In this document: piece after piece, positions 36,137 through 51,100 of the stretch | Layout: every line of letters begins with the position of its first letter | How positions within the stretch are numbered: the stretch's first letter is position 1 | Source: Pratylenchus scribneri | Lineage: Eukaryota > Nematoda > Chromadorea > Rhabditida > Pratylenchidae | Length of the DNA: 64,000 nt | Reading direction: 5' to 3' | Assembly: GCA_030063045.1 (NCBI GenBank) | Contig: JAQSEB010000132.1 | Span: forward strand, 744,001-808,000 | Translations under genes and position numbers: made by a program | The notes under the pieces: generated by a model | Database searches by the model: none | What the model was told of the DNA's origin: nothing | Seen by the model: only the letters and a program-made list of their open reading frames with translations

Positions 36137-39100
36137 AATAAATATTTTTTAAAACGATAATGAATATATTGATTTATTAAAAATTAAAAAAATTGAAATT
36201 TTATAAAATCTTAATAAAAATTTAAAAAAATTTCCCGAAAAATCTAAAAAGAAAAAACATTTCCAAAATATCGATTATAGAAAATATTTTTATAAATAAA
36301 TAAATTACTAATCATTAAAACTGAAACTGCATCTGAATTGATTATCAGTTCAAGTTTAATCACAATATACAAAATTAATTACGAGTTAAATTTTTCATTA
36401 TGCTATCAATACAGCTGCAACAATAAAATAATTTTGAAGAAATAAAAAATAATAAAAGAAAAAAATTCAATAATTAACAATCGAAAATTATTAAAGCTGG
36501 ATTAGCATGATTTCGATTAAATGAAATATATTATAAAATTTATGGATTATATTATTTTATTATTCTTAAACAACAGATTATATATTGTATTGTTATTTAG
36601 GCATCAATAACTCTTTGAGCAATAATTTATATTCTAAATGTAAAATTTCAAAAATTAATTATTAAGTATTTTTACAATTTTTTTTAGATTTAGTAATTTG
36701 AATCTAGAATCAAAACTATGACAAAATTATTTTTCGAAATAATTCTTTTTAGGAGGTAATTCAGCAAAATTCAATAATTTATCAACTTGAAAAATATATA
36801 AAAATCAATAAAATTTAAAAAATTTAAAAACATATTAAAAATTAATCGCTAATGCAAAAATTTCAAGTTTAAAAATGGATTCGATGAATCTTTGAATTAA
36901 AAATAAGCATAATTTATATTTGCTAATAAAACATCTGGTGATTAAATCAATTTGATATTTAATTTTAAACTATTTTCATTTCATTAAATGCATAAGGTAA
37001 GGGCTATTGTTTCAAAGATCTTCCAATATTTATTGATATAATAAATATAATTTTATGTAATTTCTTATTATACAAAAATTTTAACAAATCATAATATGAT
37101 TTAAAAGAAATAGTTATATCATGTAAATAAAAATTATAATTTAATATTAATAGAATATCATAATTATTAAATTAAAATTTGGCTTGTTATATTAAATTGT
37201 TTAAAAATAATAAAATTACATTTTTTTAAAAAAAATAGATACGTATGGCCAATTTTCCATGTAGGGATTTCAAATTATGGGCTGATCTTTGGAAAACATA
37301 ATTGTCCGGTTATATCGCATATTTATGCTTGAAAATAAAATTTATTTAAAAAATCTTCAAGAACAGTCAATTGAATTTAAATAAAAAATGAAAAAAATTA
37401 ATTTTTTATTTAAATATTAAATTTTATTTATATAAATTTTAATTAATATTTAATTTGATTCAGAATTAATAATATAAAATTATTTTGGAATTGTAAAAAA
37501 AACAATTTGGAGTTGAACAAATATAAAAAATTTTTTGTACATGCCTTGAGCCAGCACCAATTTGGAGGTCGAAACCGAAAGGGCTAAAAGAATAATAATG
37601 AATATGAATGGTATTGGAAAAGATGAATGGAATTTTTTGAGAGAATTGGGATGGAAATTTGGATGAAGGATAGAAGAAAGTGAAGAAAAATGATTTACCA
37701 CTAAATGTGGGAGTGGTAAAAGTGGATGAACGAAAATTGGTTAAAATTTTTCAAAAATAATAAATTGGTAAAATTAATATAATTGTAAAAGAAATATCAT
37801 AAATCTTATAATATTAATTAACAAAATGAGAGTATTTCATTTTGTTTAAAAATTTTTAAATAAAGAAAAATAAAATAAAAATTTAATTATTTTTTTTTAA
37901 AATAATATATATTCCCCTCTCCAAGATATATATCTTAAGGTTCTGTCGAAATGTTTATTAAAAATGTTACACTTTTGCTTTCATCGAAAAATTTTCCGTA
38001 AAATAAATTTAATGGAATCAGAATTCAAAATCTATTTATAAATTAAAAAATAAAATTATATCTATTAATAAAATAATTATTTAAAAATAAAATTTTTAGA
38101 AGATCTATTATCTAATTAAAGGAACATTTTTAATTTTTAAAAATATATTGCTAAATTAATAAGGCATTTAAACCGATAAATAAAATATAGGGAATAATTA
38201 TATTAATAAAAGAATATTAATCATCAATGAATAAAATAATTTTTATTTTATATTAATTAAATAAATAATAAATTTCGATTAATAAAATTTTTCCAATTTT
38301 TTCTTTTCATTTTTTATATGCAATTGAATAAATTGTCCATGCAGAGTTCCTAATTGCAAAGAATATTGGTATATAGATGCATGTTCATCATGTATACATA
38401 TAATTAGAGAAACATAGTTGCGTAAAATAAAATTGTGATAATATTTATATAAATGCATATGTGATACAATTGTTATAAGATATAATATAATTAAAAAAAG
38501 ATAATATTAAATTAATCATTTTACTTAAAATAAATTAAAAATTCAAAAAAAAATTTATAAAATATAATAAAATATTAATTGTTTAGAATAATAAATAAAT
38601 TCAATCCAATTTTTCCAAAAATATGACAAAAATTAATATAAAAATTTTAATATTTTTTGTATTCAATTATTTAATTTCGGTAAACACAAATCGTTAACTC
38701 AAAAATTTACATTCTATATAACAACAATTACAACTTTATATTTATATTACATTAAAAATTTTTAATTTTATAAAAAAATAACAATGAGAAATATTGGAAA
38801 AAAATGAATGTTTATCCAATTACATAAACGAATATATAAATAATTTTTCCTCATATGTACACCTTACATTAGAAATATTTTAGCAACAAACTATAAAAAA
38901 AAAAGGTGAGATTCAAGAATTTTTAATAAATAAGAAAAAAAATAATTAAGGACCTAAAACTTATGAATGTGAGCATTGTGGCTATTCATTTGACAATTAA
39001 TTGGTCCAATGGGAAAAAGACGAAACAATTTTTTACAATACTGAATGGGAATCGGCAACATCTTGAGATGGGATATAATTAAAAATTTTATTATAAATAT

Positions 39101-42100
39101 TAATAATGGATTAAATATGAAATTAATTATTTAAAATAAATAGATCCAATTTAAAAATTTAAAATTAAAAAATAAAAAATATTATTTTTACCAAAAATTC
39201 ACAAATTTAACAATTAACATAAAATCGTAATTCATAATATTAAAGCTTATAAAAATAATTTTTTAAATTAATTGATTTTAAAAAATTTATTTCTAATTCA
39301 ATTTATTTAATTAAATTTTATTTAAGTTAATATCTTGAAATAAATTGAAACAATTGAATAATATCCATGAGAAATAAAATTGAATTTATCTAATAAGAGA
39401 AAAAATTTAAATTGGAAAATATTTATTTTTTATGAAAATTTATTTTAAAATATAGCATTAACATAAAAGTAGATTGATATTATCTCTTTATTTTTATAGA
39501 TAAATATATTTTTAAATAAGTTATGAATTAATAAAATAATAAATTTAAAAAAAATAAAAAAATAATAATAATAATTGATTTTAGAATCTTTATTTGTATT
39601 TATGATGGTATATTGTGGGGAAACAGGCAAATAAAATTATTAAAAAAATTTTAATTAATTCTTAAAATTAAAAAAATAAATTTTTTAAATTACAAAAAAA
39701 AAATAAAAGCTGTTTATATTAATTTACAAAATTTTGTCGATTTGAAATCGGATAATATAATAATTTTTTTCTTCATTTGTATTATTAATAAAAAAATCTA
39801 ATTATAGATGTTCCGATTAGATAATATGATACATAAATAAAAAGCTTGAAAATTTCATGCTTAAATATTTAATAAAATTGAATTAAACCGAAATTTATAA
39901 TTTAATAAATAAATTTAAAATAAATAAAAATAAAATATAATAAGCTTAAAACATCAAAATAGAATTGCAATATGATTTCACTTATTTAATTTAAAATATT
40001 AATTTTTTTCATATAAATATAAAAAAAATTCATTATATTATAAAATTTCAAAAATATTTAAATGATATTTTTCTATCATATTCATTCATTTTTACAGAGA
40101 TGCAAAAATTGATAAAAGCCTATAAATAATAAAAATAATTCTATTGAATAAGTAAAAATTTGGCATGGGAATGGAAGAAAAATTTACTAGAGAAATCATC
40201 ATAGAATGGCTGAAAAAAATATTTATAAATAAATTTATATTTAAAATATAATAAATTTAAAATTTGAAAAAATTTCTGCGAGAAAATTTAATTAAAAGTT
40301 ATATGAAAAAAAAATATTACTCCAATTCCAACCAAATCTGTGCAAGCACCACAAAATAATGAAAATTCATATCATGGAAATCCAACCAATATTCTACTAG
40401 TACTTCAATTAATCATCATATTGAAACAGTGCCAATCAGGGATTGTAGAAAAAATTGAACTGATCGAGGAACAAATGTGAAAGCTTAATTTATTAATAAT
40501 TTAAAATTAAATTAGTGAATTTTATTAAAAGTTTTTAATTAAATAATATATTTCGTCAAAATATATTTAATGAGTTTTCAAATTATATTTATATATAGAA
40601 ATAAATTTTTATTTTTAAATTTTTATGAATTTATCATTTAACGACATTGATATTCAAATAAAATCTTAAAAATCACATTTATATTTGTAAAAAAGGATTA
40701 ATTTTTAAAATTATTTTAATAATATTAAATATAATTTGTGGACTTTTATTATAAATAATTTTCGAAGGTTTGATTATAAAATTTTAACAGATGTTAATTT
40801 AGTATTCATGTCATATTCAATTAATAAATTAATTAACACATTTTTTATAAAATTGATTAAATATTTCTTTATAATTAATTGGAATAAACGAAAATAATAA
40901 AATTTATTGAATAAAAGATATTTATCTAGTTAAATTATTTTTATGAATTATTTTTTCTAAAATCACCATCAAATATCAAAAAATTTTTAATTAAAATAGT
41001 ATCGATATAAAAATATAAATTTAACTAAAAATTATAAATGATAACAAGCTTGCGATAATAAATATGATTAATTAAAATAAATTTTAATTTTTAATTGTAT
41101 GCAAAGAAAAGAATAATAAATTGATAAAAAGGATTCAAAATCGTATATTTAAAAAAATAATGTTGATTTTATTGTACTAAACTAAACAAAAAAAATTTAG
41201 AATAACAATTGACATAACATTTTGTTGAATGACTGTTAATTTATTTAAAAATTAGAAAAATTATCATTAATATTAATTAATTTTAAAACTAATATTTTCA
41301 TATTGAAATTATTTTACGATTATAATTGGCAATAAAAATAAATAAAGAAAATGAAATTTTGATTTTGTTTTAAAAAAAATAGAGATCAATTCTAATAAAA
41401 AATTTTCAATCTATAATATAATCTAGAACTAGTATTCATTTATCACAATAAAGATTCGAAAAATAAAATGGATAGTCAAGATTATATTATTCTTGGTAAT
41501 AAATAATAACTGAGAAAGAGAGGCATAATGTTCAAATGCGTCATGAAGTTAATGAGAAAGTAAAATATTTTTAAAAAATATAACAATTTTCGTTATATTC
41601 ATTAAAATGAATTAAGTTGTAACTAAAATGGTTTTATTATAAATTTTATTTTAAAATATATTTTTTCATTATAGCTGTAACAAAATAAAATTATTAAATA
41701 TTTTATTCTTTTTTTCAACTTAAATTTTATATCCAAATCATCATTCAAAACTCTTACATCATATCATTTTTATTCGAATTTTATTATAGATAAAACATCA
41801 AATTTTTATCTCGAATTGTTATTAATATTAATTAATGATTAAAATTAATTTGAAAATCTATTAAATTGAATAAAAATTTTTGAGTAAATCGAAAATTATT
41901 TTTAGTCTAAAAATAATAAAAATCTATTAGAAGAAATGAATGATAATTAAAATTAATGTTAAGAAATCTGTAATTATAATTAATTATTTTAATTTAAAAA
42001 AAAATTATCAAATTTTTTCTCATAATATTATCAAATTTCAATGTACAAATGACAAATAATAATCTATTCCAGAGAGAAAAAATTTTTATACAGAATTACT

Positions 42101-45100
42101 TTTTAAGGACGAATATTTAATAACCCTATTTTATGCATTGAAGCTAACTATATGTAATATAATCAATTCTTAAATTAAAAATTTATAAGCAATAATTTTA
42201 TTGATTAAAATATTAATCACACGATCAGCAAAAATGTCAATTATCTTGAAAAAACAGTGCATTACAGCTATCTCAAGATACATCTGATAAGAATAAGATT
42301 TATGACGAGAAAGGTCAATAAGGCGCCCTATTTGATGTAGCCCGAAACCCTAAAATCAAAATTCTATTCTTAGAAACTTATAAAAATATATTTAAATAAA
42401 ATAAATATAATTAATAATCAATCTATTTTAGGAACGAAAATTTATAAATTAAATAATATAAAAAATTAATTAAATAAGATAACAATATTTTAATGCATGT
42501 TTTTTAATAAAAAATTTTTTTTTGTATCCCTAGCATTAAAAAATAGTCAAAATATCCTGAAGAAAGGTATCAATAAACAAGCTTCTTTCATGAGACTATT
42601 TTGTGAATTACAGCAAAATTTACCAAATATTTATATGAAATTATTACAAAAAATTATATTTGTACGAATTTATTGCTATGCTTATCTTAAAAATAAAAAT
42701 TAAACTTTTTTTCGATTTTGCGTATATTATAGAAATAGTGAATAATTTGCAAATAAAATTAAAAAATAAAAAATTCTTAATGATTTATAATTTTAAAATA
42801 ATTGTTAGGCAATCGAAGAAGGCCATTTTTCCATCCAAATTTTATCATTTCTAAAATTTTAAATATTCAATATTTCAAATATTTAGGACATAAATTTATG
42901 AATCAATTATAATTGCATATTCTCAACAAAGTATTTTGGAAAATTATTTGCAAGGCTTCATCCTATAAGGCAATAAATAATCTGAATATCAATTAGAAAG
43001 TAAATCCGTAAAAATAATTTTCTATATAGTACACAATGTAAATTATTTCGAATTAAATGAAAAGCTTTTTTTTATAATCAGATTCAAAAATAGAGATAAT
43101 GCGAAGAACAATTATATTATATTGAATAATTTATTTAATGATAAATTTAAAAATAAATTTTATTTAGAATAAAAATATTAAATATACATGAAATCAAAGA
43201 AGAATAATAAAAAATTTAAACAATTAGGAATTTTAAAATTAGCAAATAAAGAGATTTAAAAAATGAGAAATGAAAAAATATTTATCCGAATTATTGAAAA
43301 AGAAGCGATGAAAATTGTCGATCGATTTGTCATTAAAGAAGATAAATTAGAAAAAATAGAAAGTTAATCTTTTAAAGAATAAAAATGATGAAAATTTGTT
43401 CATTTTTTGTTGAATTTTTGTTTAAATAAAAAATTTAAATTTTTTGCTTATTATTATATTTGTTAATAATGCTTTATATTTATTAATGGTTTTTTGCTTT
43501 GCCAATTATATTATTATAATTTAATGAAAAATTGCCTCGAAATAGTACTAATGATATAAATCATCTTGAAATTTACTTAAAAGAAAAATACCATCCTTTA
43601 TATTTTACATTCTTCAAAACTTTATATTATGTATATTTCTTGTTGTACTCGGAACGAATTGTTGAGTTTTAAATGATGTTGAGGATGATGAACGGATGGA
43701 ATTCCTGAATATTCATCAAATAATTCGCGAACGAAATTTTTTGCTTCTAGACAATATGGCACTAAATAAAAATGTCTTAATAACATCTTAATTTATATAG
43801 GCAATAATTTAAAAATGGAATAAATTTTGTAGCAATAATATTGAAATAAAATATTCAATTTTTTGAATAATTTTTAAACTAAATTAAAAAGTAATAAATA
43901 TTTAAATATTATTATTAATAGAAAAAAATTTAAAAGAAATTCAATTGAATTACAATATCAAAATGTATTAGTTAGTATTTTTTAACAAGTAATTGATTAA
44001 TATTTATCATCGAAGTAAAAATAAAAAATTAAAAGTTTTATAAACATAAAATCCTAAATTAAAATGTGGCTGTTAAAAATGTTCTTTTTGAAGTCATTTC
44101 GGCTATCGATATAATATTGCATTTAGAAATGTATTGAAAGAAATAAGTTACCAAAATAAAAGACTTATATTTATCGTACATTTAATATTAGTTAATGAAC
44201 TATATTAAAATAATTTAAGAAAATTATATAAAATGTTGAAAAATAAAATTTAAAAATTTTTAAAAAAAATCATTAAAATCATTTCGAAATAAATTCTTGA
44301 CAAAGAAATGAATATGAATTAGATTATTATTCGAAAAAATCGAATAAATCGGCATAAAAAAATATAATTTATGAAATTAATTATAGAACGAAATTAATTT
44401 AAAAAAGAAATAATAAATGTGTTATTCATGATAAATTTTATAAATATTAATTTCAACCAATAAAAAATCATATTACTAAATTATTGATTTGAAAGTTAAA
44501 ATAAATAAATGTAAAATGAAAACAGAAATCAATTAGCAATATCGGAAATTAATTGAAATAATTAATAATCGTTATTTGAAAAGATTATCCCATATTAGGA
44601 TAATAATTAATAAAAGATAAAAAAATCTCAAAAAAATCGTCGAAGATCACAATAATATAAATTGCAATTGACCATTGAGACATAAGAATTCATTTTTGAA
44701 TGTAAAGGCACTTCTTCTGAAGGGGTTTATTTGGCTCGTTTTTAGCTTTTATATTGTTTTACAATTTTTTATAATTATAAAAAATTTAAAAAAATAATTT
44801 AAAAAATAATTTAAAAAATATACAAATTAGTATAATAAAATTTTTATGAATATCGATGGCAAAAGCTTGATAATTTATAAGTTTCGCAATTATTCATCTT
44901 AACTTAAAATCAAATTCATGTAATTATAAATTTTAATAAAATAATAATATTAAAAAATGATAAGAAATATATCTTCTAATGCAGCGAGGCCACCAACTCC
45001 ATTAACAACGATCGGGCTCGATTATTGAAAATATAAACTAAATTAATGAAATGAATAATTTTTAAATTTTTATAATTTAATTAAAATAAAATTGAACCAA

Positions 45101-48100
45101 TAAATCCATATATCAAATTGATTTAGTAAAATTAAAAAAAATATATAAAATTATTATATCAGAGAAACATTTTAAAATACAAATTGATAAGAATAAATCT
45201 CAATTTTAATAAATAGGTTATGAGCATAATACAATGGATTTTATCTTTTTTTGCATTAAATAAAGAATAATATGTAATATTAACAAATATTTTTGACCAT
45301 TTTAAGAAAATCTAAATTGAAAAATTATAATAATATACAATTTTTATTTTAAATTATATTTTAAACATGAACTTGAATGATTTGATATTTTAAAATAAAA
45401 TTTTTATTGTTTGATGCTACACGACCATATGTTTGTTGGAATTTTTGTTTATCGATAGCAACACAGAATATGCGGTAAACAGGATATTTGACAAGGTTAA
45501 TTTTGTAAGTTTTTTATAAATATAAATGAAAATGTTCGAAAGCAAGAAATTATAAGATTTTGTTGGCATAAATAAAAATTAAAAAATTTATTTATCATTT
45601 AGTATCTAATGAAAATGAAAAAAGATGAAGGATTACTTTATTATAATGGAAGCAGAAGTGAATTTGAGATATAATAGTGAAAGACAAATATGCAAAATAA
45701 AAAATTTTTAAATTGAATTAGAAAATATCGGTTAAAAATTCTAAAATCGTGAATTAAAAATCATAAAACGAAATTTTCTTTTACATAAAATTTTTCATTA
45801 GATTTATTGCCGAATAAATTTATTAATATATACCTAATTTAATTTAAAAAATAAACAAATAGAAAAATAACTGAATTTTATGATAGTTCATTGATAATTT
45901 AGAAAAATTCAATAAATAATTGATTGAATTCACAATTATAATTGTCGTTGAAAATTTTTGCTTTATATTAAATCATTAAATAAATTATTTTTATAGAAAT
46001 ATGATTATATAATTTTATATAAATCAGAAAAATATACAATATATCATACAATTTTCATCAATTTTTTAAATAGTTTAAGACTGTAAAGAAAAAAATAGAA
46101 GAAAAATTGAAAACGTTAAAGAATATTGCAACAAATAAATAATAGAACAATTCTGAAAAATTTTAAATATAAAGAAATAATTTCTTTGATCGATATATTC
46201 GAATTCGCTGCCGAAGATAAAATAAGACTATAGACATATTGTTCAAAATTAAAGGTAAAAAATTTGAGCAATATATATGAGCAATAAATTTGCAAAAAAA
46301 TCAAAAAAAATCAAAAGTAACTTAATTTATATATTCTAAATAAAAATCTTAATATAATTTTAATAATTATTTATTGAAAAAATTTAATTTAAAAAATATT
46401 TAAAAATTTAAAATATGAAAGAATTGGATAAATTTATTTAATTAATTTGAAAAATGTTAAATATTATTATAGATCTAATTTTACAAAATTAAAAAATATT
46501 TTATTGATTAATTTTAAAATAAAAATTAATGTGAATATCTATAAAGATTATTCTTTAAATTCTTTATAATATAAATTATATTGTGAAAAATTTATTTAAT
46601 AAAATAAAAGATTTAATAGAAATCCGTCGTTTTTTATTTCATCATGATACGAGCTAAAAAGAAGACAATGAAAAAGCAATAGAAATGGTAGAAATGCAAA
46701 AAATAAGTAAAAAGATTCAGTCTAAAAGTTAAAAATGTTTTAATATTTTTAAATTTTTATAAGGATTAGCAAAAAAATTTTAAAAGCTTTCGGCATAAAA
46801 AGAAAATTAAATGTTTTCATTAATATAAAATTTTAAATATTAAAATTTTATAATTTATTTTTTAATAATCATAATTTTCGAAAAAAAATAATTTAATAAA
46901 AGAAATAAAAGTAAATTATCTAAATCTATATTTAATAATATTTGTAGGAAAGTTTTATAAGCAGCTATTAAAAATTATGAATTGTTTTTCAAAAATTTAT
47001 TTTATTTTAATTTTATAAATTTTAAAATATAAGATAAATTTGCTCTAATAAATTATTTCTCAAATTTTTCAATAAAATTTAATAGAATATAAAAGCATTG
47101 AAAAAGATGGAACAATTATTTCATAGAAATAATATATAATATTATATTAATATTTTGTCATCTTTATCAAAATTTAATTGTGCTAATTTGAATAAGCGAC
47201 CAACAATGCAAAAATAAATTATTGAAAAAAAAGAAGATGAAAAAATGAATAAAATTGAATTGAATTGATTTATTAGTTAATTAATTAATTATATTTAATG
47301 AGATTAAAGTGTTGTTAAAATTATTGTTTTAACTTGAAAAAATTAATTTTTTAAAAGCTTAGTGGGAATATATTCAAGTATATTAATTTACATATCAGAA
47401 GAGATGAAATTAATTCTATAAAATTTTTTTTGGTTGAATAATATTTTATAAATCATATAAAGTGGAATTATTTTTATAGGTCAGAATTGAATTTATTTTT
47501 AAATCAGAATAGATTGGATTAATTTATAAATCAGAAAGGATAGAATTAAATTACAAATAAGAACAAGTGGAAATAAATGAAACATAAAATATTTGGAATA
47601 AAAATAAGAAAAAAAATTAAATAAAATGCTGGAAATTCTTTTATTTCTTACTAGTTCCACCATTCTTCTTCTAATGGGAAACAATATAAAGAACACGATA
47701 AAAATTATGAATAACAGTTTTAATAATTTATATTTATTGATTAAAAATATCAATAAAAAAATAAGTTTATTATTTTGCTAAATTAAATTTTCAAATTAAA
47801 TTCAAGAAATTTGTAAAATGAATTGTTACCTTGGGATCAAATTTTATGTATCCTATAACCTATAATTATGAAGAAAAATATAACAAAACAATCTGATAAA
47901 ACATTCAAAATTTCCATTAACAAAAATATTTTTGCATAGAAAAAATGAATCAAATCAAAAGAAACAATCAAATAAATTAGTAATAAAGGAAAGAGATGCA
48001 TACATTATACAAATAATTAACAATACTCACGAATAAAAAAATTAATAAATTCAGAAAAAAAAATCAATTAAAATTATTAAATCAACAAAATCAAAATTTA

Positions 48101-51100
48101 TTAATTTTTCAGTAAAAAATGAATTAATTATAAAAAAAGCAAATAAATATAATAAAAATATTTTTTTTATTTTAATTGATAAAAATAAACGAATAAATTT
48201 TTCAAATAATATTTTATTAAAACATGATAGATATTATTAATTTAAAATTTTTCATGGTTTTTAATTTGATCTTGTAAAATTACAAAGAACCAAGACATAT
48301 AATCAATTATGTTCGCCAAATATACAGCTTACTCAAAATAGAAAAATCTCAAAAATTCGCAATTTTAAAGAAGGAGAATACTCAATAAGACAATAAATTA
48401 ACAATTTCATATCGGTTTAAATTGGAATAATTTGTTAACATATCTGTTAATAAAAAATATAAAAAATATTTTCTATTGTTCATTTAAACGAAAATTTGAG
48501 TCTTTAATTAAATAATATTTATCAATTTACAATTGTCGAAAAAAGCTATTCATTTTGTGGAAAATTTTATATTTCCACCAATTGCACAAAATAATAATCC
48601 AAATAATATAGATAATCCTATTGAAATTGACAATGAAATTGATAAAATTATTAAATTTAATCAGTTTAACTCAAATAATCCTGAAATCCAAATTGAACAT
48701 TTGTACATACAAATTTTAGACTTTAATATTTGATAAAATTTGGTTTTGTATTTGAATACTAAAAATAAATATAAAAATTGTAAGGACAATATAATAAAAA
48801 AATTTAAAAAAATTAATTTAAATTAAAGAAAAATTTGGATTAAAATGTGTAATTTCTTTTTTAATTACTGGCGTGTCCTAAATGAGAAAGCCGGAAAAAA
48901 TTCTATAGAAACTTACTTTGATTGAAAAAATTTTATTAATTCTAATCTTTATTAAAAATTTTTATTTATATGAATCAGAATAAAATTTTGTCGTTTAGAT
49001 AAAATTAATCCCCTAAATTATCTAAAAAAAAGCAATTAATCGAACGATATTTTTGAAAGATTAATATCAAATAAATTTTATTTATAATATAATTATGAGA
49101 AAATAATCAAAGTGGAAAATTTTACTAGTGAAAATTCCACACTTATGCAACATACTGCTAATTTAATTAGTTCAGAAAGAGCAAATATTGCCAAAAACTG
49201 ACTGCATTAAATGTTTCTATGATTGAAAAACTTAAATTTGAAAAATAAATTCAAAATAACAATTATATATAAGTAAAAAAAATGAATTGATAAAATATAA
49301 AGAGTAAAATAAAATATTGTTTTTGATAAGCATTTACCTGATTATATTTGATTTGTAATTATTTTAAAAATGGATATACTTATTTATATGGCTAAAATTG
49401 AACCAGATTATAAATTATTATTCCATATAGGAATGAAAATGTTGTCATTTTTAATCCATATAAATTATTAATATTTCTTTAAATTAAAAAAATATTTATA
49501 ACATAATCTTAATCGTTTCCAACTTGAATGAAGTTGGTTTCAATTTCTATTAAAAAATGCCGATTTCCACTTTGTGTCAATTCAATGAAGAAATTCCAGA
49601 AAAAGTCAATATAATTTAAAATTTAATTTAAATGATCGGCCTTTGGGCCTTCTGAAGAGACTAAAGGCTAGAAGGAAATCTATAGTCGAGAATCTATTGC
49701 AATAAAATTGATAGAATACGAAATGAATGTATGTATACTTTTCGAAAGTTTCTAAAAGAAAACTCAATTATTAAAAAAATTTCAATTAATATATAAAAAT
49801 AAAAACAATATGATAATTTTAAAAAAAAATTCTTAAATTTTTTACTGAAAAATCTTTAATATGTTGAATTTGAATTAAAAAATTTTTTTTAAAGAAAATC
49901 AAAGAATATTTAGTATTTAAATATCATAAACAAAGTCAAATAAAAATATATATAAATCCAAAAATGAAATTTTATATAATAATCAAACACTGCAAGGGTA
50001 TTTTCCACTTAGGAAATAGACAGAATAAATTGTATTAGCCATAGTAAAAATGTTGATAAAATTATATTAAAAAGTGAAAATTTAAAAAAATTAAAAAAGA
50101 AAATATCAATAAAAAATGAATTTACTCCAAAAAGAAAAGATACGGTTGATTGTGAAATTTTGTGATATTTATACCTAATATTTAATGGAGCTACTTTATA
50201 AATAAATAAGTTCGAAATTTCAAATCATTGAAATATGTTAATTAAATATTAAAATACAAATTAATTAAAAAATTAAATTTATTTAATTGAAATATAGTTA
50301 TTTTTTCTAGAAAATGAATATTCAAATTTACTATTTTATAGAGAATTTTTTATTTAATACAAAATAATCAAAAGTGATAACCTCTTATTCAAATTCAATA
50401 TCAATTTATAACGGAGAAGCTTTACGACAAGATGCGTAACGTATCCGAGAAATGTTCGACCAACGTTCGACAAAAAAATAAATTAATTAATTTTTATAAA
50501 AGTTTAGGTGCAAAATAAGTAAAAAAAATATTGATTATGATTATCACCGATTAACTGTCCAAAATCAAATCCATTTCCGGGTGGAGATTCTAAATCAATG
50601 TGGATAAATCGAAAATATTTCTTTTGTATTATGGCTACAAAGCGAAAAAATACAACACACACAATTTCGGTAAAATTTAATAGAATGTAAAAAGGATCGT
50701 ATTTGAATTATATTAAAAAATAAAATATTTTAATTTAATAAAAATTATATTTATGTGTCAATAATAGAAATATGAATAAAAAAAACGCAAAGATAATTGA
50801 AAAAATTATTAAGATTTTAAAAAATAACAATATAAGAATAAAAAAAGGAAACTGAATTATAATCTATAAATAATGGCCTGATAATATTCGAAAAATTCTA
50901 TTAATTCGATCCCAATAATAATAACTTTGATGGCTTGGCGAAGATGCGTTACAACGCCTGAAGAAGTGGCCAGAAGAAAGTAAAGGAACTTTTGATGAGA
51001 AAATAATTTGATGTTTTGATAAGTGTTGCAGACTTGTGAGTCCAAATGCGAACGGGATTCTTCAAAGGATGCACAACTCCGCACATTTTATCTTTTGTCC

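Noticed and set aside
48533..48733. Asn-rich 66-codon + frame
   Set aside because: Begins with TTG, Asn/Ile-rich as expected of AT-rich DNA, no splice or domain support.
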